A DNA stretch of 5,161 bases, taken from positions 1 through 5,161 of the forward strand of contig JAUPKT010000035.1 of NCBI GenBank assembly GCA_030837305.1. Direction: 5' to 3'. The notes beneath the pieces were generated by a model that made no database searches, was not told the DNA's origin, and worked only from the letters and a program-made list of their open reading frames with translations. Shown here piece after piece: positions 1 to 5,161 of the stretch (the first letter of the stretch is position 1; each line of letters starts with the position of its first letter). The position numbers were made by a program, and so were the translations under genes. The DNA comes from Thermodesulfobacteriota bacterium. GTDB taxonomy: Bacteria; Desulfobacterota; Desulfomonilia; Desulfomonilales; Desulfomonilaceae.

Positions 1-2
1 CT

Positions 3-233
3 CAAGGAGGGAGGGAAGCCGTTCTTGTCCTGAAAACTTGTAATGGACTGAACTATTTCTTTACGTCGACCACTCAAGCTCATGGGCGCATGATAGAAAA
101 CATCTGTTCCCCTTGCAAGAAAAAACCTGTCACTGACATAATCGGTTCATCCATCTCTGTCTTGGCGTCCACGCAGCGAGAGGATGAGAGGCAAGGGAAA
201 TCATCGACCAGGCTCAAAAAGTTGATTTACTGA
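3..233 (+). CDS. Possible 3' end of an unidentified gene, cut by the left edge
   Basis: A frame open from base 3 to a TGA at 231-233 gives 76 residues with no need for a start inside the window. I do not recognise the protein. Visible features are a moderately hydrophobic stretch near the beginning (REAVLVLKTCNGLNYFF), a CSPCKKKP segment with a CXXC pair, and a charged, basic tail ending in RLKKLIY. The only internal ATG (about base 90) would leave just 48 codons, so if this is real it must start outside the window. An open run of this length can arise by chance in one of six frames, so the evidence is weak. It would end 41 bases before the MEMO-family gene on the same strand, which would allow co-transcription. 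The other two forward frames close within the first 45 bases. Confidence 0.25.
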   Translation, partial: QGGREAVLVLKTCNGLNYFFTSTTQAHGRMIENICSPCKKKPVTDIIGSSISVLASTQREDERQGKSSTRLKKLIY

Positions 234-248
234 GTTCTTTTGAGCCTG
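209..248. repeat. Perfect 11-bp inverted repeat upstream of the MEMO-family gene
   Basis: CAGGCTCAAAA at 209-219 is matched exactly by its reverse complement TTTTGAGCCTG at 238-248, with an 18-base spacer. In RNA it would form a stem with G-C pairs at the base and A-U pairs near the loop. It lies 26 bases before the ATG at 275 and leaves the ribosome binding site outside the stem. The stop codon of the possible upstream gene (231-233) sits in the loop. No run of T follows the right arm, so it is not a standard intrinsic terminator. A protein-binding operator, an mRNA-stabilising hairpin or a weak terminator are all possible; the sequence shows only the symmetry. Confidence 0.6.
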
Positions 249-260
249 ATTTCGACAAGA

Positions 261-268
261 AGAGGGGG
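261..268 (+). promoter_or_regulatory. Ribosome binding site of the MEMO-family gene
   Basis: The purine-rich AGAGGGGG contains GAGG (262-265), with 9 bases between it and the ATG at 275. It supports this start. Reading upstream in the same frame there is no ATG, GTG or TTG before a TGA at 185-187, so no longer conventional start exists. Confidence 0.65.
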
Positions 269-274
269 CTGCCA

Positions 275-1114
275 ATGAGTAGTACGCGGAGTAGGGTTCT
301 GCCAAGAGGATGGTATCCGACATCGGCAAACAACTGTAGAGAGAGAATACAAGAGTTTGTCGAAGGATTTAAGGCACCTGCCGGTGCCTGGATTGGCGGA
401 GTGGTTCCCCATGCGGGATGGGAATTCTCCGGCAAGGGTGCGGCGCGGGTTTTTGCTACGCTAGCCGGAAGCGTGAATCCAGACCGCATAGTTGTGTACG
501 GAGGTCATCTCTCAGGAACAGCCAAGCCGATAATTTATACGGAAAATCATTGGGAGACTCCATTGGGACTGATCTCTATGGATTCTTCCTCTGTAAGTGA
601 GTTGGTGCGTGAAGGGCTCGTCGTACCCGCGCCTGCGAGCTACTCTGACAACACGGTCGAGGTCATTCTGCCGTTCGCAAAATATTTCTTTCCAGATACC
701 TCGTTGATTGCCATCCACTCTCCAGCCTCCGAAAAGGCTGTAGACCTTGGGAAGAGATTAGCAGAGTTCCTGGCCGCCAGAAATGTTCGAACCCTATATG
801 TCGGATCTGCTGATTTGACTCACTATGGCCCCAACTACGGATTTGTACCAATGGGAACGGGGCCGAAGGCCGTAAGCTGGGTCAAGGAGTACAACGACAA
901 GTCCCTCATTGAGAAGGCATTGGCAATGGACGCGTTGGGTGTCTTGAATGATGCCCGAAGCAAACACAATACGTGCTCACCCGGACCCGTGGCTTCCGTT
1001 ATTGCGTCAACGTCGATGGGCGGCGTGGTTAAGGGGACCTTACTTGAGTATTACACGAGCTATGATGTGGCGCCCGGTTCGAGCTTTGTAGGATACGCGA
1101 GCATTGTTTACTAG
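275..1114 (+). CDS. MEMO-like family protein (AmmeMemoRadiSam system protein B)
   Basis: This is a complete 279-residue protein, the usual length for the MEMO family, which shares a fold with extradiol dioxygenases of the LigB type. The order of family motifs is visible: an N-terminal RGWYP near residue 11; PHAGWEFSG at 45-53; GGHLS at 76-80; an NTVEVILPF segment at 126-134; ADLTHYGPNYGF at 179-190; and HNTCSPGP at 231-238. The residues that by family comparison would form the metal pocket are therefore present: H46, H78, D180, H183 and C234. No signal peptide or membrane segment is seen, so it is probably cytoplasmic. The biochemical role of bacterial MEMO proteins is not settled. Human MEMO1 has been reported to bind metals, and bacterial members are often encoded beside AMMECR1 and radical SAM genes; neither partner is in this window, so one could lie beyond the left edge. 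Family assignment is firm; activity is unknown. The start follows a good ribosome binding site, and the TAG overlaps the stop of the convergent cyclase gene. Confidence 0.88.
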   Translation: MSSTRSRVLPRGWYPTSANNCRERIQEFVEGFKAPAGAWIGGVVPHAGWEFSGKGAARVFATLAGSVNPDRIVVYGGHLSGTAKPIIYTENHWETPLGLISMDSSSVSELVREGLVVPAPASYSDNTVEVILPFAKYFFPDTSLIAIHSPASEKAVDLGKRLAEFLAARNVRTLYVGSADLTHYGPNYGFVPMGTGPKAVSWVKEYNDKSLIEKALAMDALGVLNDARSKHNTCSPGPVASVIASTSMGGVVKGTLLEYYTSYDVAPGSSFVGYASIVY

Positions 1115-2841
1115 ATCTGCTGTTTTGTAATGGAAAGAGATTCTACTTCGTACAGCTTTTTGTGGTCCTCAATGCCTTTGAGGCAGACCTTAAAATCGTG
1201 GGAGATATTAAGCCACTGACTAATGGCTTGGTAGGTTTCTTGAGAGATTACGACTTTACCCGGTGAGGCTGTTGACTGGATCCGGTCCGTAAGATTGACT
1301 GCAGCCCCCACAATGCCATACTTGGCCCTCGTTTCGGTCCCGATGTTTCCCACGACAACCTCTCCGGTATGCACGCCAATGCCCATGGACAGTTGAGGGA
1401 TGTTCCTGCCCTTGTTCTCTTCCATGAAAGAGACAAGTTCAGACTGCATGTCCAAGGCGCACTGCACGGCATCCAAGGCGCGTTGGGAAACATTGGAGTC
1501 TCCCCCGTTAAAGAAGACAAGTACGGAGTCACCGTAGAAGTCGACAATGATGCCCTTGTAACGCTCGATAACTGCGATCATGCGACCAAAATACCGATTG
1601 AGAAGCTTGATGACTTCCTCCGGTGTGAGCTTTTCCGACATAGGGGTAAAATCTCTGAGATCAGACATCATAATCGTGACAACAGCCTTTTCTCCACCGA
1701 GCCGTAAGGCCTCAGGTCTGCTCATCAATTCCTCTGCCACCGCCTTGTCCACGTAACGGCCAAAAGTATCCTGAATGAGATCCCGTTGTTTGAGCCCTTT
1801 TACCATTCTGTTGAAATTACGATTCAGCTCCCCTATTTCGTCCGACCTGTCTTCGGGTAATACCAGAGAATAGTCTCCATCAGTGACTTTGGCGGCAGCC
1901 GCGGATATGGCTCCTATGGAACGTCCCACGGAGCGGGTGGTCACTCGTATGAGGAGGAGAACAATCGCCAAGGCGGCAAGTCCGCCAATAAGAGAATAGA
2001 GGCGAAACCGTATGATGGGCTCCATTATTGAAGAGCCCTTGGATACCAGGACAATGTACCAATTTATCGCCGAAATCTTGAAAAACCCGATAACGAGTTC
2101 AGGAGGATGTCCTTTCCCGCCTACCGCGCCGGACTCCTTTGAACGAATTTCTGTGAGCAATTTCTTCTCGAGTTCGTCTCCGTTGTCACCAAGCCTTTTT
2201 CTATCTGCAAAAGCCTTGTCGTCTGCTGCGAGGAACTGGCCGGTGCTTGTTACCAGGAGAGGAATGCTGCCCTGCCATAATGCCATTTCTCGTATTGGCA
2301 CGAGCAAAGAATCGAAACTCATACGAACCACAAGACGTTTGACGGGCCCTTGTTCCGGTTGACCGAGGACCTTGACTATCCGGAGTGACCTGTCGAGGGC
2401 ACCTGGGTCCATAATCGGGGCACAGAAACCGAATTCTCCGCACAACTCCATCGTGTATAACCCATCCACCATTCCCGATCCATAGTCGTTGGCATCAATG
2501 CTTGGAGATTGTTGTTCATTCTGATTTGCCTCGGGTACTTCGAGGTCAACAAATCGAACTCCGGTCTTTTCAGAAAGCTGCTGAATGAGATATGCCTGAA
2601 TAAGATCTCCGTTGGGTGCTTCCTCTGCCTTGGCTATCAAATTGATCAGTTGCAGTATTTCGTCCAATTTCATGGTTATTTGATGAGCGGCCTTGTCAAG
2701 CTTTAGCTGCACGGATTCCGCCCATTGGGCCGCTAAATACGACCTCGCCATCAAGAAGCCCCCAAATCCAAGCAAACCGACTATGAAAGCTACAGGAAGC
2801 AAAAGAAAGACTAAGAAACGTTTTTGGAGGGAAAAAACCAT
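1111..2841 (-). CDS. Membrane-anchored class III adenylate/guanylate cyclase with CACHE-like sensor and HAMP domain
   Basis: This 576-residue receptor cyclase would make a cyclic nucleotide in response to an external signal. Residues about 9-31 are a membrane segment after a short basic N-terminus. Residues about 32-279 form an extracytoplasmic domain resembling CACHE sensors and contain a CX5C pair (C134, C140). A second membrane segment spans about 281-299, followed by a HAMP linker (about 297-350) and the cyclase domain (about 385-565). Metal-binding D394 (SDLRDFT) and D438 (FYGDSVLVFF) are 44 residues apart, as is usual. The transition-state pair N516 and R520 (AAVNLTDR) is intact. The base-selecting positions are atypical: D434 where adenylate cyclases have lysine, and G509 where Asp or Thr is usual, so ATP versus GTP cannot be assigned. 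The KYGIVG motif is shared by a large bacterial subgroup. The ATG is the only conventional start before an in-frame TAA 13 codons upstream; its Shine-Dalgarno (GAAAG, 8 bases away) is weak. It lies downstream of carB on the same strand, across a 285-bp gap. Confidence 0.9.
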   Translation of the reverse strand: MVFSLQKRFLVFLLLPVAFIVGLLGFGGFLMARSYLAAQWAESVQLKLDKAAHQITMKLDEILQLINLIAKAEEAPNGDLIQAYLIQQLSEKTGVRFVDLEVPEANQNEQQSPSIDANDYGSGMVDGLYTMELCGEFGFCAPIMDPGALDRSLRIVKVLGQPEQGPVKRLVVRMSFDSLLVPIREMALWQGSIPLLVTSTGQFLAADDKAFADRKRLGDNGDELEKKLLTEIRSKESGAVGGKGHPPELVIGFFKISAINWYIVLVSKGSSIMEPIIRFRLYSLIGGLAALAIVLLLIRVTTRSVGRSIGAISAAAAKVTDGDYSLVLPEDRSDEIGELNRNFNRMVKGLKQRDLIQDTFGRYVDKAVAEELMSRPEALRLGGEKAVVTIMMSDLRDFTPMSEKLTPEEVIKLLNRYFGRMIAVIERYKGIIVDFYGDSVLVFFNGGDSNVSQRALDAVQCALDMQSELVSFMEENKGRNIPQLSMGIGVHTGEVVVGNIGTETRAKYGIVGAAVNLTDRIQSTASPGKVVISQETYQAISQWLNISHDFKVCLKGIEDHKKLYEVESLSITKQQI

Positions 2842-2913
2842 TGATACAACTTTCAGGCCATCAAGACCATTCGTACTGATTTACAAGGGTTCACAATCGG
2901 ATGAGTAAGTTGG

Positions 2914-2944
2914 CCGACCCAACTCCTAGGCCACGACCGACCCA
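2914..2944. repeat. Two 8-bp direct repeats in the leader of the cyclase gene
   Basis: CCGACCCA occurs at 2914-2921 and again at 2937-2944, with starts 23 bp apart, close to two helical turns. On the cyclase strand the copies read TGGGTCGG. Extending two bases further the copies differ by one transition (GGTC versus GGCC). Such spacing could suit a regulator binding one face of the DNA, but an 8-bp match in GC-rich sequence can be chance. Confidence 0.4.
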
Positions 2945-3029
2945 GCCGGACTTGCCTTCGGGGGGCGGGGCCCTCTCTTCTCGGCCACTTTATCCGTCGG
3001 ACAGCCCAATGGCATCATCTATGTGTACA

Positions 3030-3058
3030 GTATTAATATTTGCACGATGTTTTGTCTA
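3030..3058 (-). promoter_or_regulatory. Possible sigma-70-type promoter for the cyclase gene
   Basis: On the minus strand TAGACA (3053-3058, five of six matches to TTGACA) is followed by a 17-bp spacer and TAATAC (3030-3035). The -10 element keeps T1, A2 and A5 but lacks the final T, so it is weak. The spacer end is AT-rich. It points toward the cyclase gene, whose start is about 190 bp downstream. A palindrome TGTACA (3024-3029) directly follows the -10 element, near the expected transcription start. Confidence 0.3.
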
Positions 3059-3108
3059 CTGATGAGATTGGCGCATGCCTTCACGTTGGCAGTATCTCGC
3101 CCATGGCT

Positions 3109-3118
3109 GCGGTACCGC
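3109..3118. repeat. 10-bp palindrome just past the carB stop
   Basis: GCGGTACCGC is a perfect palindrome 8 bp downstream of the carB TAA. With no spacer it cannot make a good RNA hairpin without losing central pairs, and no T-run follows, so it is not a standard terminator. It may be a protein site or chance. Confidence 0.4.
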
Positions 3119-3126
3119 CTCACTTA

Positions 3127-5161
3127 TTATCTGATATCAGCATGGTAGCTTTGTAGAGATCTCACGGTCCCATGTCCGCCATGAAAGGCCCGAATGCCTT
3201 TTGCTGCCGCAATTGCAGCCGCGAGGGTTGTCACGTACGGTATTCTGTGCTTTATGGCGGCGCGCCTTATCAATGCGTTCTCCGATGATCCGTCTCTGCC
3301 GGTCGGCGTGTTTATCACCAACTGGATTGACCTGTTCATGATGGCATCAATTATGTTTGGCCTCGCTTCCCCGATTTGGCTCACCAAGTCGCATTGGATG
3401 CCGTTTCCTTGCAGATATTCATAGGTCGGTCCTGTAGACACGAGGTTGAATCCAAGTTCTCGGAACTGCCTTGCTACTTCAAGCACTGCCGGTCTTTCAG
3501 TCTCCGAAACGGTTATCATGACGGATCCTGTCGCGGGAAGCCTCTGCTGAGCCGCTTCTTGAGCTTTGAAGAAGGCGAGGCCGAAGGAATCGGCGAGACC
3601 CAGAACCTCCCCCGTGGATCTCATCTCCGGGCCTAGTATCGGATCTACCTCCGGAAACATATTGAAAGGAAATACAGCCTCTTTTACCCCGTAATGCGGA
3701 ATAGTTTTTTTCTTCAGGTCCAACTCATCAAGTGTGCGACCTAAGATGAGCTGGGTGGCAATCCGAGCCATGGGGATATTGCACACTTTCGAGACGATGG
3801 GGACAGTCCGTGATGCCCTTGGATTAGCCTCCAAAATGTAGACGGTGTCATTTGCAATGGCATACTGAATGTTCATGAGTCCCACGACCTTAAGTTCTAC
3901 AGCTATTTTCCTGGTGTACTCACATATAGTATCCACATGCTTTGGTGGTATGCTGATGGGCGGAATCACGCACGCCGAATCTCCGGAATGGACTCCCGCA
4001 AGCTCAATATGCTCCATCACCGCCGGAACAAAGGCATCTCTGCCGTCAGAAACAGCATCCGCTTCAACCTCGATGGCATTCTCGAGAAATTTATCAATGA
4101 GAATCGGTCGTTCCGGTGACACTTCAACGGCGGCTGCAACGTAATGACGCAGCATGTCCTCCTCGCGAATGACCTCCATTGCTCTGCCGCCAAGCACATA
4201 CGATGGCCTTACCATCAGGGGATAGCCAATCAAATCGGCGACCTTAATAGCCTCCTCCAAATTGGCTGCCATGCCTGAATCGGGTTGGGGGATACCCAAT
4301 CTCCTCATCATTTTTCTGAAACGATCTCTATCTTCGGCAAGATCGATTGTGTCCGGTGAGGTACCAAGTATTCTTACACCTGCGGCAGCCAATTCGTTTG
4401 CTATGTTTAGCGGAGTTTGTCCCCCGAACTGAACGATGACCCCCTCTGGTTTCTCTTTTTCATAAATACTCAGGACATCTTCGACCGTGAGCGGTTCGAA
4501 ATAAAGTTTGTCGGAGGTGTCGTAATCAGTGGAAACGGTTTCAGGATTGCAATTCACCATGATCGATTGGAAGCCCTCGTCCCTGAGGGCAAATGCCGCA
4601 TGCACGCAACAGTAGTCGAACTCAATTCCCTGCCCTATTCGATTGGGCCCGCCTCCCAAGACCATCACTTTCCTTGTGACGCTTGACTCAGATTTATCTC
4701 GCGCATTGTAGGTCGAGTAATAGTACGCTGCATTCTCAACGCCGCTTACAGGGACAGGCTCCCAAGCTTGGGCAAGGCCCAATTCCAGTCTCTGATTTCT
4801 TATCGTACTTTCATTGGTGCAGAGCAAACCAGCTAGATAGCGGTCCGAGAATCCGTCTTTCTTGGCCTCTTCCAAAAGCGCATCCGGGAGAACCCGCCCC
4901 TCAGACTGAAGCAACCGCTCTTCGAGATCCACAAGCTGTTTCATTTGATCGATGAACCAGGGCTTAATGTGTGTTATTCGATAGAGATCATGGATGGAAG
5001 CCCCCTTCCGGAGCGCTTCATACATGATGAATTGTCGTTCACTGGAAGGTTCAGAGAGCATGGCGAGGAGATCGCTCAGAGGTCGTTGGTGGAAGTCTTT
5101 GGCAAATCCGAGACCATAGCGCCCATTCTCTACTGATCGGATGGACTTTTGAAAAGCTTCC
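3127..5161 (-). CDS. carB: Carbamoyl-phosphate synthase large subunit, C-terminal 677 residues (cut by right edge)
   Basis: CarB makes carbamoyl phosphate from bicarbonate, ATP and ammonia delivered by the CarA glutaminase subunit, feeding pyrimidine and arginine synthesis in the cytoplasm. The frame stays open to base 5161, and the 33 codons before the first internal ATG (5059-5061) match CarB (FQKSIRSVENG), so that ATG is not the start. About 395 N-terminal residues, including the first ATP-grasp half, lie outside the window, judged against E. coli CarB of 1073 residues. Counting from the first visible codon: oligomerisation domain about 1-150; second ATP-grasp half about 160-540, with GGGPNRIGQG (169-178), SYVLGGRAM (320-328), and the expected metal ligands Q432, E444 and N446; then the MGS-like allosteric domain about 544-677, with INTPTGR (616-622) and ending RSLQSYHADIR. 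The catalytic half looks intact. The allosteric site has Q595 where E. coli has the effector-binding Lys993. carA is not visible; it could lie beyond the right edge. Identification is near certain. Confidence 0.97.
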   Translation of the reverse strand, partial: EAFQKSIRSVENGRYGLGFAKDFHQRPLSDLLAMLSEPSSERQFIMYEALRKGASIHDLYRITHIKPWFIDQMKQLVDLEERLLQSEGRVLPDALLEEAKKDGFSDRYLAGLLCTNESTIRNQRLELGLAQAWEPVPVSGVENAAYYYSTYNARDKSESSVTRKVMVLGGGPNRIGQGIEFDYCCVHAAFALRDEGFQSIMVNCNPETVSTDYDTSDKLYFEPLTVEDVLSIYEKEKPEGVIVQFGGQTPLNIANELAAAGVRILGTSPDTIDLAEDRDRFRKMMRRLGIPQPDSGMAANLEEAIKVADLIGYPLMVRPSYVLGGRAMEVIREEDMLRHYVAAAVEVSPERPILIDKFLENAIEVEADAVSDGRDAFVPAVMEHIELAGVHSGDSACVIPPISIPPKHVDTICEYTRKIAVELKVVGLMNIQYAIANDTVYILEANPRASRTVPIVSKVCNIPMARIATQLILGRTLDELDLKKKTIPHYGVKEAVFPFNMFPEVDPILGPEMRSTGEVLGLADSFGLAFFKAQEAAQQRLPATGSVMITVSETERPAVLEVARQFRELGFNLVSTGPTYEYLQGNGIQCDLVSQIGEARPNIIDAIMNRSIQLVINTPTGRDGSSENALIRRAAIKHRIPYVTTLAAAIAAAKGIRAFHGGHGTVRSLQSYHADIR

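Larger units (their letters stand above)
2842..3126. other. Non-coding gap between carB and the cyclase gene
   Basis: No convincing gene is seen on either strand. The part next to the cyclase start is mixed sequence with a small hairpin (AGTTGG/CCAACT, 2908-2924). The middle (about 2931-3000) is GC-rich with a G-run tract, and about 3020-3060 is AT-rich and holds the possible promoter. No stem followed by a T-run was found downstream of carB, so its transcription end is not visible as an intrinsic terminator. If the promoter is used, the cyclase mRNA would have an untranslated leader of about 180 bases, which is long. Confidence 0.6.

Noticed and set aside
214..489. 91-residue minus-strand open frame
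   Set aside because: It lies mostly antisense to the N-terminal coding part of the MEMO-family gene, matches no recognised family and has no supporting context.
1369..1707. 112-residue plus-strand open frame
   Set aside because: It is antisense to the conserved cyclase catalytic domain; the real coding signal is on the minus strand.
2012..2362. 116-residue plus-strand open frame
   Set aside because: Antisense to the sensor domain of the cyclase, low-complexity and serine-rich, with no family resemblance.
2693..2908. 71-residue plus-strand open frame overlapping the cyclase 5' end
   Set aside because: It mirrors the coding sequence for the first membrane segment; nothing supports it as a separate gene.
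2950..2975. GC-rich G-run tract as a terminator or quadruplex
   Set aside because: No matching stem followed by a T-run on the carB strand, and there are only two clear G-runs, so neither structure is supported.
3074..3090. Short TGCC/GGCA stem as carB terminator
   Set aside because: Only four base pairs with an 8-base loop and no T-run follows; too weak to call.
5059..5061. ATG as start of a 644-residue carB product
   Set aside because: The frame continues upstream to the window edge with CarB-like sequence, so this Met is internal and the gene is partial because of the window, not truncated in nature.

Overview
The window looks like ordinary bacterial chromosome: roughly balanced base composition, two complete protein genes, one gene cut by the right edge and perhaps a gene tail at the left edge. 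No tRNA, rRNA, CRISPR array, transposase or integrase gene was recognised. The combination of a MEMO-like (AmmeMemoRadiSam system B) protein, a membrane-anchored CACHE/HAMP class III nucleotidyl cyclase and a bacterial CarB would fit a Desulfobacterota-type (former deltaproteobacterial) genome. That placement is an inference from gene content and general sequence style, not a match to a known genome.

Layout, left to right. Bases 1-274 hold a 76-codon open frame entering from the left edge (weak evidence for a gene tail), a perfect 11-bp inverted repeat, and a Shine-Dalgarno sequence. Bases 275-1114 (+) encode a 279-residue MEMO-family protein whose likely metal-site residues are present. It meets the next gene tail to tail: the two stop codons share the palindrome CTAG at 1111-1114. 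Bases 1111-2841 (-) encode a 576-residue receptor-type nucleotidyl cyclase with two membrane segments, an extracytoplasmic sensor domain, a HAMP linker and a C-terminal cyclase domain. The metal-binding and transition-state residues are present, but the base-selecting positions are atypical. Bases 2842-3126 are a non-coding gap with a possible promoter for the cyclase, a pair of 8-bp direct repeats and a palindrome beside the carB stop. Bases 3127-5161 (-) encode the C-terminal 677 residues of the carbamoyl-phosphate synthase large subunit; the N-terminal third lies outside the window.

How the genes relate. CarB supplies carbamoyl phosphate for pyrimidines and arginine. It is on the same strand as, and upstream of, the cyclase, but the 285-bp gap suggests separate transcription. 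The MEMO-family gene and the cyclase converge, so their shared 3' end is the only physical link visible. Nothing shows that the three products work in one pathway. I found no convincing new system. The points most worth a second look are the cyclase's unusual substrate-selecting residues, its extracytoplasmic CX5C pair, the CTAG stop overlap, and a MEMO-like gene with no AMMECR1 or radical SAM partner in view.
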